A program made the translations under genes and the position numbers. Below are positions 9,503 through 16,546 of a stretch of DNA of 18,778 bases, piece by piece (position 1 is the stretch's first letter; each line of letters opens with the position of its first letter). Where the stretch lies: assembly GCA_903933395.1 (NCBI GenBank), contig CAIZKA010000286.1:1-18778 (forward strand), read 5' to 3'. The notes below the pieces were generated by a model. The model saw nothing but the letters and a program-made list of their open reading frames with translations, was not told where the DNA came from and did no database searches. Source of the stretch: an uncultured beta proteobacterium. GTDB lineage: Bacteria > Pseudomonadota > Gammaproteobacteria > Burkholderiales > Rhodocyclaceae.

Positions 9503-10389
9503 TTCCCACCGCCTTCCTGCAGGCGTGGAGTGTCATGGCACCCTGGCCGGACTTGAGGCAGGTCGAGCAGGACCTGATCATCAGCCGTGCGCTGTGCGAC
9601 CTGTTCAATGCGCCGGCGCTGAAGGACAAGATCGCGTTCCGGGGTGGAACGGCAATCCACAAACTGCTGTTCAAGCAGCCGCTGCGCTATTCGGAAGACA
9701 CCGATCTCGTGCAAGTCAAGGCTGAGCCCATCGGTGCGACGGTCGACGCGATCCGGGAAGCACTGTCGTGGCTTGGAAGATGTCAGCGAGAGCAGGCAGG
9801 TCACTCGATGCATCTGGTGTTCAAGTTCACACCCGAGGTCGATTCCCAGGCAACGCTCAAGCTCAAGGTCGAGATCAACACCCGGGAGCACACGAACCTG
9901 CTCGGCATCAAGCGGTATCCCTTTGCATTCGAAAATGACTGGTACCGAGGAAAGACCGAGATCGCGTCGTTCGAGCCCGAGGAGCTGTTCGGTACGAAGC
10001 TGCGCGCGTTGCTGCAGCGACGCGCGAGCCGCGACCTGTTCGATTTGCATCAGGGACTGGAGCAACTCACGCTGGCCCCGGAAAAAGTCATCGCATGCTT
10101 TGACCACTACCTGGCACTGGAAGGCAAACCGATCACGCGCGCGATGGCCGAGCAGCGCATGCTTGAAAAGCTCACACGGAGCCTGACCGAAGACATCACT
10201 CCGTTGCTGCCAGTGGGGATTCAATTTGGAGAACTGGATGCGATCCATGCCTTCGAGCGGGTTTGGAAAGAGCTGATCGCGAGGATGGGCGGGGAGGGGT
10301 GGAAGCTTGCGGAACCAGTACTCGAAGAATTGCGTGTAAAGAGGTTTCCGGGACTGCTGACATCACGGGATCGGTCGCGGCGTGTGTGA
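9499..10389 (+). CDS. AbiEii-type nucleotidyltransferase toxin
   Basis: 296 residues of the AbiEii/AbiGii DNA polymerase beta-like nucleotidyltransferase family. Relatives block growth by modifying tRNA 3' ends and can act in phage abortive infection. Motif I is FRGGTAIHK (47-55) followed by SEDTDL with metal aspartates D67 and D69. A third acidic strand is KLKVEINTR (121-129). The later family motifs are FGTKLRALLQRR (164-175, with K167) and RDLFDLHQGL (178-187), so all catalytic motifs are present and the toxin looks active. It is coupled to the antitoxin by a 4-base overlap. The pair is the only gene content between the two guaA-derived repeats, fitting a plasmid- or island-borne stability or phage-defence module. 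Confidence 0.9.
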   Translation: MIPTAFLQAWSVMAPWPDLRQVEQDLIISRALCDLFNAPALKDKIAFRGGTAIHKLLFKQPLRYSEDTDLVQVKAEPIGATVDAIREALSWLGRCQREQAGHSMHLVFKFTPEVDSQATLKLKVEINTREHTNLLGIKRYPFAFENDWYRGKTEIASFEPEELFGTKLRALLQRRASRDLFDLHQGLEQLTLAPEKVIACFDHYLALEGKPITRAMAEQRMLEKLTRSLTEDITPLLPVGIQFGELDAIHAFERVWKELIARMGGEGWKLAEPVLEELRVKRFPGLLTSRDRSRRV

Positions 10390-10398
10390 TCGTCCTCA

Positions 10399-10470
10399 AT
10401 AGATACCGAACGATCACAGGACGAAAAGAACGTTGCCGGCGATAGCTACCGATAGATCCCGACCGATCCT
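10399..10470 (+). repeat. Two imperfect 19-bp direct repeats (ATAGATNCCGANCGATC)
   Basis: ATAGATACCGAACGATCAC (10399-10417) and ATAGATCCCGACCGATCCT (10452-10470) agree at 15 of 19 positions, 53 bp apart. A shorter match (CCGATAGATGCTGAATGCT) starts at 10514. They could be recombinase arm sites, iteron remnants or simple decay products. Confidence 0.4.
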
Positions 10471-10634
10471 GAAGGGTTACATGCATCAGGCTGTCGATAG
10501 TCCGCGATACGTGCCGATAGATGCTGAATGCTAATTTTGGGTATCAGATGCAAATGACCGTAGATCTGACGGTAGAAATGCTACTCACTGAAAAAAGTTC
10601 TATACGTGACAACGGGTTATCGGTGCCGTTGATG

Positions 10635-10652
10635 ATCGAGTGGGAGTGACCC
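10635..10652 (+). repeat. Putative attR, second copy of the guaA 3' end
   Basis: The sequence atcgagtgggagtgaccc matches the guaA terminus at 8614-8631 in 16 of 18 bases and still reads Ile-Glu-Trp-Glu-stop. The bases upstream do not resemble guaA, so homology is limited to the core, as expected for an attachment-site duplication rather than a gene duplication. Confidence 0.65.
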
Positions 10653-10714
10653 GGGAACAGGGTTGCGCGAGTTCGTTGCCGCACCAAGACCCGGCGCCTG
10701 CAGCACGCTTGAGA

Positions 10715-11173
10715 TCACATGCTGCCGAACGAATACATGTCGTCCCGAATGCGCCATCCTTCCTTGCCTCTGGTCCAGACGAACAAGGCACGGACGTCAA
10801 AAGACTTTTCGCTTGCCGACTTAGGGGTAACGTGCCACGTGACCCACGATGTTGCCGCGTTATTGCCAAGTGCCTTGATTGAATGAATGTCCACCTTGAT
10901 GCTCTTGCTGCCTGAGATCAGGTGTTCAATGATGGCATTGACGCCTTCCGGCGTCCGGATGAATTCCTTTTGTCCCTCGCCGTGGATCAGCGCGTCGCTG
11001 CCGTAGACCTGCGTCGCAATGTATTTGGAATCACCCTTGGCCCACGCGCTTTCAAGCGCGGCGATGCGCTCGCGGATGGCTTTTTCTGCGGTCCCTTCCG
11101 CGGCCGTTGCCATGGCGGGCATCCACATCGACGCGATCACCGCGGAGGTTACGATCAATTTTGCATAGAACAT
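10715..11173 (-). CDS. Exported NTF2-like (SnoaL/DUF4440-type) protein
   Basis: 152 residues. A signal peptide is evident (MFYAKLIVTSAVIASMWMPAMATAAEG, cleavage likely after ATA). The mature part is a single NTF2-like domain: a long first helix AIRERIAALESAWAKGDSKYIATQVYGSDALIHGEG, then strands with HSIKALGNNAATSWVTWHV, KSFDVRALFVWTRGKEGWRIRDDMYSF. Members of this fold act as small-molecule isomerases, hydrolases or binding proteins, and the function cannot be told from sequence. It is the last gene of a three-gene operon, 13 bases after the cytochrome c, and all three products are exported. It may handle the imine or aldehyde made by the amine oxidase (inference). Confidence 0.8.
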   Translation of the reverse strand: MFYAKLIVTSAVIASMWMPAMATAAEGTAEKAIRERIAALESAWAKGDSKYIATQVYGSDALIHGEGQKEFIRTPEGVNAIIEHLISGSKSIKVDIHSIKALGNNAATSWVTWHVTPKSASEKSFDVRALFVWTRGKEGWRIRDDMYSFGSM

Positions 11174-11186
11174 GGCAGCTCCTTTT

Positions 11187-11558
11187 TCAGTTGAGAGACG
11201 ACAAGTAACAGATCAGTTTCTGGCGTTCAGCATCGGACTTCAGCCCCTCGAAGGGCATCGCGTTCCCCGGGAAAACCGTTTGCGGGGATGCAAGGAACTC
11301 GTTCAGGCCCGATTCGGTCCATTGCCCCGTCGCATTTGCCAGCGCTTCGGAATAGGGAAATCCGCTTGCCTTGCCGATGTCCCTGCCGACTATCCGATGC
11401 AGATTCGGTCCGACCGTGGGCGTCGCGCCCGTTTCGGCAACGTGGCAGATGCCGCATTTGTTGGCGAAGGCTTTTTGACCGGGGCCGGTGTCGCAGTCGC
11501 CTGCCATCGCCATGCCACCGATTGATAACAGGACAGGAAGGGTTGCCAGCAGTCGCAT
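11187..11558 (-). CDS. Small periplasmic class I cytochrome c
   Basis: 123 residues with a signal peptide (MRLLATLPVLLSIGGMAMAG) and one heme site, CGICH (35-39). The family pattern is complete: GQKAFANKCGICHV, VGPNLHRIVGRDIGKASGFPYSEAL, and the Met ligand M101 in GNAMPFEGL, then a C-terminal helix DAERQKLICYLSSL. It is a mitochondrial-type (cytochrome c2/c550-like) electron carrier. Only 6 bases separate it from the upstream flavin amine oxidase gene. NicA2 of Pseudomonas uses a neighbouring cytochrome c (CycN) rather than oxygen as acceptor, so this protein is probably the electron acceptor of the flavoenzyme (inference from context). Confidence 0.92.
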   Translation of the reverse strand: MRLLATLPVLLSIGGMAMAGDCDTGPGQKAFANKCGICHVAETGATPTVGPNLHRIVGRDIGKASGFPYSEALANATGQWTESGLNEFLASPQTVFPGNAMPFEGLKSDAERQKLICYLSSLN

Positions 11559-11564
11559 GCTGCT

Positions 11565-13013
11565 TCAGGCTTTCAAGAAATTTCGGGCATCGCGCGCCGC
11601 GGTGATGCCCGACTCGATCGCACCATCGACGAAGCCGCGCCAGCCTTCCGCCTGGTCGGCGCCGGCCATGAAGATTCCACCTTCGGCTTTGCGCAGTTCG
11701 GCGAACCCCTGGGTAAGCTGTCCGGGCCGGTACCAACACCAGGTTCCCCGGGAATAGGGATCGACTTCCCACTGGTAGCCCATGACACCAAGGACTTCGG
11801 CATTCGGAATCAGGCCGCGAATGGCCTTCTGTACGGCCTCCTCGTCGGTAATGTCGAGTTTGCCGGGAGGACCGAACGCGACCAGTACCGTGCCTTCGTC
11901 GGGATGCTTTTCTGACCATGCCAGGGTGATCGGATAAGGGTTGGGGGCACTTCCGAACCAGTTGCCGATCTTCTGGCGGATGTGGATATAGCATTTCGAC
12001 CCGTGGCCGGTGTGCCCGGCTGCCGCCATTTGTACTTTGGCGGGACTGAGGGCAGGCTCCATGCGGATCGATGAGAGCACGTTCAGGGGAACTGCAATAA
12101 CAACGGTGCGCGCCTTGAAGACCTGATTCTGGGAGCCTGTGACTCGATAGGTATCGCCCTGCTTTTCTATGGACTTGACCGGCGAAGCGAGGCGCACATC
12201 GGCATTTGAGTCAGCGAGCATCCGGTTGGCAAGCTCGCTCATGCCCTCGCGGATGCCATAGCGGCCGAGTTTGTCAAACATGCGGCCCATGTCGTAGTCA
12301 CCGAGCGCCCACCAGCGCAGCATATCGGCGAATCCTCCCTGATCGAGGGTGTTATGGCAGTTGATACTGAGTTGCGGACTCAGAAGATTGCGCATTTCCT
12401 CGCTGAATTTCATTTGCTTCATCCGGTCAGCGAGCGTCAGGGCATCCCATTTCGCAAGGAGATCCCTTTTTGCCAGCGGGTCGTGTGCGAGCGGCATTAT
12501 CTGCCGTCCGCCCTGGCGATCGACGTCGACATAAGCGGACATCGCTTCACCGATGCGTCTCCAGATCTTTTCGGCGTTGGCATGGTGGAGGCGACCGGCG
12601 GACAGGTAGGAGAATTTTTCTGCGAGTGCGCCCGGACTTTCCTCGATACTCAGCCCGTAGCGGATGATTTCGTTCCATATGAAGGGTTGGCTCCAATGGA
12701 CCCAGGTGCCGCCCATCTCGATTCGTTTTCCTGCAAACGAAGACGTGAAGGTGCGTCCGCCGATGCGGTTACGTGCCTCCAGCAGCAACGTTGCAACACC
12801 GGCTTTTGATAATTCCCTTGCCGCCGTGATTCCGGCGAAACCCGCACCGACGACGACCACATCGTAGTCCTCGCGTTTCGGTTTGCGTGCAGACAGGTCC
12901 ACGACAGCGGGTGCCGCCAGCCCAGCACCGCCCACGCTGGCTATTCCGGCCGTTGCGGCCGCTAGGCTGAGGAATTTGCGCCGGCCGCCAAAGCCCGCTT
13001 CGTCTTGGTCCAT
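11565..13013 (-). CDS. Tat-exported flavin amine oxidase, NicA2-like
   Basis: 482 residues. The N terminus has a twin-arginine signal (GRRKFLSLAAATAGIASVGGAGLAAPA), so the folded flavoprotein is sent to the periplasm. The FAD-binding fold shows YDVVVVGAGFAGITAARELSKAG (50-72), the ribose-binding E79, RIGGRTFT (83-90) and GGTWVHW (101-107). The C terminus GGIFMAGADQAEGWRGFVDGAIESG binds FAD. Threonine (T424, in SRGTWCW) occupies the place of the covalent-FAD cysteine of human MAO, so FAD is probably non-covalent. W425 and F461 align with the MAO aromatic cage. Similarity to nicotine oxidoreductase NicA2 and pseudooxynicotine amine oxidase is strong by eye (RTFTS-FAG, GG-WVHW-QP), but NicA2 has Asn at the F461 position, so the substrate may differ. 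AAGGAG precedes the start. Confidence 0.9.
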   Translation of the reverse strand: MDQDEAGFGGRRKFLSLAAATAGIASVGGAGLAAPAVVDLSARKPKREDYDVVVVGAGFAGITAARELSKAGVATLLLEARNRIGGRTFTSSFAGKRIEMGGTWVHWSQPFIWNEIIRYGLSIEESPGALAEKFSYLSAGRLHHANAEKIWRRIGEAMSAYVDVDRQGGRQIMPLAHDPLAKRDLLAKWDALTLADRMKQMKFSEEMRNLLSPQLSINCHNTLDQGGFADMLRWWALGDYDMGRMFDKLGRYGIREGMSELANRMLADSNADVRLASPVKSIEKQGDTYRVTGSQNQVFKARTVVIAVPLNVLSSIRMEPALSPAKVQMAAAGHTGHGSKCYIHIRQKIGNWFGSAPNPYPITLAWSEKHPDEGTVLVAFGPPGKLDITDEEAVQKAIRGLIPNAEVLGVMGYQWEVDPYSRGTWCWYRPGQLTQGFAELRKAEGGIFMAGADQAEGWRGFVDGAIESGITAARDARNFLKA

Positions 13014-13071
13014 GCTTTCTCCTTGCTATTGTGTGATTGCAATTGCTGCTATCAATTTTCTTTGCAGACTC

Positions 13072-13102
13072 TATAATAGGTCGGCCGACCTAGCCATGTC
13101 AA
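13072..13102 (-). promoter_or_regulatory. Sigma70 promoter of the amine oxidase operon
   Basis: Read on the minus strand, TTGACA (13102-13097) is a perfect -35, an 18-base spacer follows, then TATTAT (13078-13073). Transcription would start near 13066, giving a leader of about 50 bases before the amine oxidase ATG. On the plus strand the same DNA contains TATAAT (13072-13077), which may serve the divergent TetR gene, though no matching -35 is evident. Confidence 0.7.
13077..13092. promoter_or_regulatory. Perfect 16-bp palindrome, likely TetR operator
   Basis: taggtcggccgaccta is identical to its reverse complement. It lies between the -35 and -10 of the amine oxidase promoter and overlaps the downstream edge of the plus-strand TATAAT. 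A dimeric repressor bound here would exclude RNA polymerase from both genes. The divergent TetR-family gene at 13168 is the obvious candidate. Confidence 0.75.
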
Positions 13103-13167
13103 TGATCGGCTTCATCCTCTATATGCACCAAGTTGATTGCCGACTACAGGTAAAAGCAAGCCAGCAA

Positions 13168-13824
13168 ATGATCAACGAAACCGATAGCCGGAGCCTTGCA
13201 CGAGCACCCAAGACGCAGCGTGGAAGGGAGCGTGTCGTCGAGATCCTGGCGGCAGCGAAGCTGCTGTTCGTCCAGGGCGGATATGCGGAAATGACCATGC
13301 GTCAGGTTTCCGAGCGCGTGGGTATTTCCTTGTCCAACGTACAGCACTATTTCCCGACGAGGGAGGCGTTGCTGCAGGGCTTGCTAACCGAAGTCATGAC
13401 CAGCTATGACCCTGCGTACGATGCGATCACGGCCGGGATACTGGATCCCAGGCAAAGGATGGAAGCAGTCTTTCGCTACCTGATTGCCGATGCCAAGAGG
13501 ACCGAAACAGAGAAACTCTTCGTCGAAATCTGGAGCGTCGCAACGCGCGACGAGATGGCCCGCGCAATCGTCGATCAAATGTACAGCCACCATCGACGCA
13601 ACATTGAAATCCTGATCGCCGCAGCCAATCCATCGCTATCCAAGCCTTGCGTCAGTTTGCGGGCAGCGGTGATTGCGATGCAGGTCGAAGGTTTGATGCT
13701 GCTGATTTCAGATGCGAAACCCAGGCATGCGGAATTGGACGGGATCGAAGATGAATGCCTGACCGCCATTCTTCGTATCATCGACGCACCCGAACAGACT
13801 CGAACCGACGACGCCCGTTCATGA
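13168..13824 (+). CDS. TetR/AcrR-family transcriptional regulator
   Basis: 218 residues. The N-terminal HTH spans about residues 20-68: RERVVEILAAAKLLFVQGGYAEMTMRQVSERVGISLSNVQHYFPTREALLQGLL, the standard TetR pattern. The rest is an all-helical ligand and dimerisation domain without recognised specificity. The ATG at 13168 is chosen because the HTH begins shortly after it and because earlier in-frame ATGs (13096, 13102, 13123) fall in or next to the operator and promoter. It is divergent from the amine oxidase operon, with the palindrome between them, so it most likely represses that operon and itself until an amine or related ligand binds. Confidence 0.9.
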   Translation: MINETDSRSLARAPKTQRGRERVVEILAAAKLLFVQGGYAEMTMRQVSERVGISLSNVQHYFPTREALLQGLLTEVMTSYDPAYDAITAGILDPRQRMEAVFRYLIADAKRTETEKLFVEIWSVATRDEMARAIVDQMYSHHRRNIEILIAAANPSLSKPCVSLRAAVIAMQVEGLMLLISDAKPRHAELDGIEDECLTAILRIIDAPEQTRTDDARS

Positions 13825-13854
13825 CCGAAAAGCTGACACGAGGGCAGAACCCGG

Positions 13855-14988
13855 TCATTGCTCCGCCAGCAGTTCCCCGATCTCATTTTCGTCCAGTCCC
13901 GCCGCACATAGAATCTCCGCCCCATGCTCGCCGCGCTGCGGCACCGCACCGGGTTCGCCAGCCGGAGTGGCGGAGAAGCGCGGCGCCGGGGCGGCCTGCA
14001 GCACGCCGTCGCGTTCGGCATAAACGCCGCGGGCCGCCATGTGCGGGTGCGTCATCGCCTCGGCCGGCGTCAGCACAGGTGCAAAGCAGGCATCGCTGCC
14101 TTCGAATAAATCGACCCAATGCCGGCGCGGCTGTGTGGCGAACAGCGCCGCCAGCCGTTCGCGCAGTCGTGCATAGCAGCCCGGATCGTAGGGCCGGCTG
14201 AACTCGGGATCATCGCCCAGTCCCAGTTTGCCGAAGAGCAGGGCGTTGAATTGCGGTTCCAGTGCCTGCACGCTGACGAAATGGCCGTCGGCGCAGGCGT
14301 AGGTGCCGCACCAGTGCGGGCCGTCGAGGATGCCGCGACCGCGTTCGATAGGCATCTGCCCTGCGGCGTGCAGGGACAGCAGCAGGTTCATCAGGCTGGC
14401 ACTGCCGTCCACCACGGCGGCATCGACCACTTGCCCGGCACCGCCACGCTGAACATTGAGGATGCCGGCGAGGAGGCCCATCGCGAGATAAAGTGCGCCG
14501 CCGCCCATATCCCCCACCAGGGTCGGTGGTGCCAAAGGGGGTTTCCCGGGTTCGCCGGAGTACCACAGGGCGCCGGACAGCGCGATGAAGTTGAGGTCGT
14601 GCCCGGCGGTTTGCGCCAGCGGCCCGCTTTGTCCCCAGCCCGTCATGCGGCCGTAGACCAGCTTCGGATTGCGCGCCAGGCAGCTGTCCGGACCGAGGCC
14701 GAGCCGCTCCATGACGCCGGGCCGCATGCCTTCGATCAGCGCGTCGGCTCGCTCGACCAGTTTCAGCACGGCGTCGATCGCCCGCGCATCTTTGAGGTCC
14801 AGCGCCAGGGAACGCTTGCCGCGATTGACGATGGCATTCTTGCCCATATTCAGCGGGTCGCCGGTAGAGCCGCTGACCCGCTCGACCAATATGACGTCAG
14901 CCCCCATGTCGGCGAGCAACATGCCGCAGAAGGGCCCCGGCCCGATGCCGGCGATTTCGACGACGCGAATTCCGTCGAGCACTCCCAT
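13855..14988 (-). CDS. Alpha-methylacyl-CoA racemase-like family III CoA-transferase fold protein
   Basis: 377 residues of the CaiB/BaiF (family III CoA-transferase) fold. The N terminus MGVLDGIRVVEIAGIGPGPFCGMLLADMGADVILVER is typical of alpha-methylacyl-CoA racemases. H130 (TAGHDLNF), D160 (LVGDMGGG) and E244 (QALEPQF) match the His/Asp/Glu set of AMACR and mycobacterial MCR, which favours racemase over transferase. It would interconvert 2R- and 2S-methylacyl-CoA for beta-oxidation of branched chains or steroid side chains. The ATG at 14988 has AAGGAG 8 bases upstream; a start at 15021 would add an atypical leader. It converges with the TetR gene and diverges from the cytochrome/peroxidase operon. 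No link to either neighbour is evident. Confidence 0.88.
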   Translation of the reverse strand: MGVLDGIRVVEIAGIGPGPFCGMLLADMGADVILVERVSGSTGDPLNMGKNAIVNRGKRSLALDLKDARAIDAVLKLVERADALIEGMRPGVMERLGLGPDSCLARNPKLVYGRMTGWGQSGPLAQTAGHDLNFIALSGALWYSGEPGKPPLAPPTLVGDMGGGALYLAMGLLAGILNVQRGGAGQVVDAAVVDGSASLMNLLLSLHAAGQMPIERGRGILDGPHWCGTYACADGHFVSVQALEPQFNALLFGKLGLGDDPEFSRPYDPGCYARLRERLAALFATQPRRHWVDLFEGSDACFAPVLTPAEAMTHPHMAARGVYAERDGVLQAAPAPRFSATPAGEPGAVPQRGEHGAEILCAAGLDENEIGELLAEQ

Positions 14989-15065
14989 TTTCCATACTCC
15001 TTTCCGGATGCAGCAAGACAATGGACGTCACGAGCATGACATTTTTTAGCGGCGTTGCCGATTTT

Positions 15066-15098
15066 GGCTTGTTTGCCGTGCAAGCCGCCGCCTAGAAT
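15066..15098 (+). promoter_or_regulatory. Possible promoter and inverted repeat before the cytochrome/peroxidase operon
   Basis: TTGTTT (15069-15074), an 18-base spacer and TAGAAT (15093-15098) could be a sigma70 promoter. Inverted arms GGCTTG (15066-15071) and CAAGCC (15081-15086) overlap the -35 and spacer and could be an operator. The -10 ends only 6 bases before the annotated ATG, so either the transcript is nearly leaderless or the true start lies at 15123-15135. Confidence 0.4.
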
Positions 15099-15104
15099 TC
15101 CACC

Positions 15105-15455
15105 ATGCAGAACTTATCAGGAATGAGCGTGGTGATGGCAGTAGCGCTGCTGGTGACGCCGCTAAGCTCGCTCCGGGCGACTGCCGGCCAATCGGCGGCC
15201 ACGGTGTATGCCCTCAATTGCATGGGCTGCCATTTTCCACCCGACGAAATAACCCGCGAGGCGCCGCCCTTGGTCGGCCAGTTTGCCCAGACCGAAAGCG
15301 GCCGCGTATTCTTCATCCGGATTCCGGGCGCCGGCGGCAATCCCCTCGACAAGGACCAGGAGGCGCGCCTTCTGCGGGAAATACTCAACTGGAAAAAGAG
15401 TTGTTCGGTGATCATGCAGGACGCCCCGCTGCTCAAATATACAGGCGTCAGATGA
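15105..15455 (+). CDS. Periplasmic monoheme cytochrome c of the iodate reductase-like operon
   Basis: 116 residues with a hydrophobic signal segment (MSVVMAVALLVTPLSSLRATAG) and one heme motif, CMGCH (39-43), in YALNCMGCHFPPDE. The stretch GRVFFIRIPGAGGNPLDKDQEARLLREILNW resembles small c-type cytochromes found beside periplasmic dehydrogenases. A Met ligand in the usual place is not obvious; M103 or so in SVIMQ is the candidate. The start is uncertain: ATG 15105 has no Shine-Dalgarno, and ATG 15123 or GTG 15129 (AGGA six bases before) are alternatives. Its stop overlaps the next start (ATGA, 15452-15455). It likely carries electrons to the Rieske/molybdenum enzyme or to the peroxidases. Confidence 0.82.
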   Translation: MQNLSGMSVVMAVALLVTPLSSLRATAGQSAATVYALNCMGCHFPPDEITREAPPLVGQFAQTESGRVFFIRIPGAGGNPLDKDQEARLLREILNWKKSCSVIMQDAPLLKYTGVR

Positions 15456-16546
15456 GTTGCTGGCGGCGGAGGTTTTGCGCAATGCTGACGGGATGCGCTC
15501 TCATCTGCGTGTGGCCGACGGCTGGTGCGCAGTCCGCGCGCCTGGAGCCTTTGCCGGCGCCGGCGACGGTCAAGCCGGCACTGGCCAAACTGGGGTGGCA
15601 CCTGTTCTTCGAACCGCGACTGTCCGGGGACGGCAGTCGCAGTTGCGCGAGTTGCCACCTGCCGTCGCGGGCTTATGGCGGCGATTCCGACCTGTCACGC
15701 GGCTATAACGGTACCGAATATTTTCGCAATGCACCGGGCCTGATGTCGGTGCGGCTGAAAACCCGATTGATGTGGGACGGCCGACTCGATGGCGCCGATC
15801 TGCCGACGGCGGTGCGCGACATGGTCACCGAGGCGCATTTCATGAACGCCGACGGGCGCCTGATCCAGGAGCGCATCCGCCAGATTCCCGAACTGCTTGC
15901 GCTTTGGCGCGACGCTTTCGGCGCGCAGAGCCAGCCATACGGTCCGCAGATATTCGTCGCCATTGGCGAATTCCTCAAGACGCTGGATGGCGGCGAAACC
16001 ATGGTGGATCGTGCCTTGCGCGGCGACCGGACGGCATTGCCGTCGCAGGCGCGCGAGGGTATGGCCTTGTTCAGCGGCAAAGGCCAGTGCGTGCGTTGCC
16101 ACAGCGGAGCGCTGGGCACGGATGGCAAGGCATATCGACTCGGCGTGCCGGAGAATCCGGCGATCGCCGATGAACCGCTGCGCATGATCACACTGCTGCG
16201 CCATCACGCCACCATGGGCGTGCCGAACTACATGGCCGAACGCAAGGACCTCGGCAGCTATGTCGTGAGCAAGCAAGCGGCCGATCGCGGGCGATTTGTC
16301 ACGCCCGCTCTGCGTGGACTGACCCACACCGGCCCGTATATGCACAACGGGCTGTTCGCCACGCTTGAGGAAGTGGTGGCGTTTCACGATCAGGGCGGCG
16401 GTCCCGGCAGTGAATTGCGGCCATTGGGACTTTCCGTACGCGAGCGGGCTGCCCTGGTGGCCTTCCTGCGTGCCTGGTCGGCGCCGCTGCAGGTTGCGGT
16501 CGAGCCGCCGGCTTACGACTATTGGTCGGCGGGAGTTGCGCGGTGA
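15452..16546 (+). CDS. Di-heme cytochrome c peroxidase/MauG family protein, IdrP type (first copy)
   Basis: 364 residues. A Sec signal peptide (RRRFCAMLTGCALICVWPTAGAQS) sends it to the periplasm. Two heme c sites are CASCH (65-69) and CVRCH (213-217). Family marks include LGWHLFFEPRLSGDGSRSCASCH, MWDGR (107-111), and TPALRGLTHTGPYMHNGLFATLEEVVAFHDQGGG. M297 in PYMHNG is the residue that ligates the high-potential heme in bacterial cytochrome c peroxidases; MauG has Tyr there, so this copy looks like a peroxidase. In iodate reductase clusters two such proteins (IdrP1 and IdrP2) are thought to remove hydrogen peroxide formed during iodate reduction. The start overlaps the cytochrome c stop and the end overlaps the second peroxidase. 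Which of P1 or P2 it is cannot be told. Confidence 0.88.
   Translation: MSCWRRRFCAMLTGCALICVWPTAGAQSARLEPLPAPATVKPALAKLGWHLFFEPRLSGDGSRSCASCHLPSRAYGGDSDLSRGYNGTEYFRNAPGLMSVRLKTRLMWDGRLDGADLPTAVRDMVTEAHFMNADGRLIQERIRQIPELLALWRDAFGAQSQPYGPQIFVAIGEFLKTLDGGETMVDRALRGDRTALPSQAREGMALFSGKGQCVRCHSGALGTDGKAYRLGVPENPAIADEPLRMITLLRHHATMGVPNYMAERKDLGSYVVSKQAADRGRFVTPALRGLTHTGPYMHNGLFATLEEVVAFHDQGGGPGSELRPLGLSVRERAALVAFLRAWSAPLQVAVEPPAYDYWSAGVAR

Larger units (their letters stand above)
10390..10714. other. Gene-free stretch with degenerate repeats and the att copy
   Basis: No credible coding sequence was found on either strand. The first half is lower in GC than the flanks and contains several CGATAG/ATAGAT words. 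The second guaA-derived repeat lies at 10635-10652. The remaining 60 bases up to the stop of the exported NTF2-like gene show no clear terminator. The region looks like the decayed end of an integrated element. Confidence 0.6.

Noticed and set aside
13096..13167. Earlier in-frame ATGs for the TetR gene
   Set aside because: They would place the coding start in the -35 region of the divergent promoter or next to the operator, and add residues outside the normal TetR N terminus.
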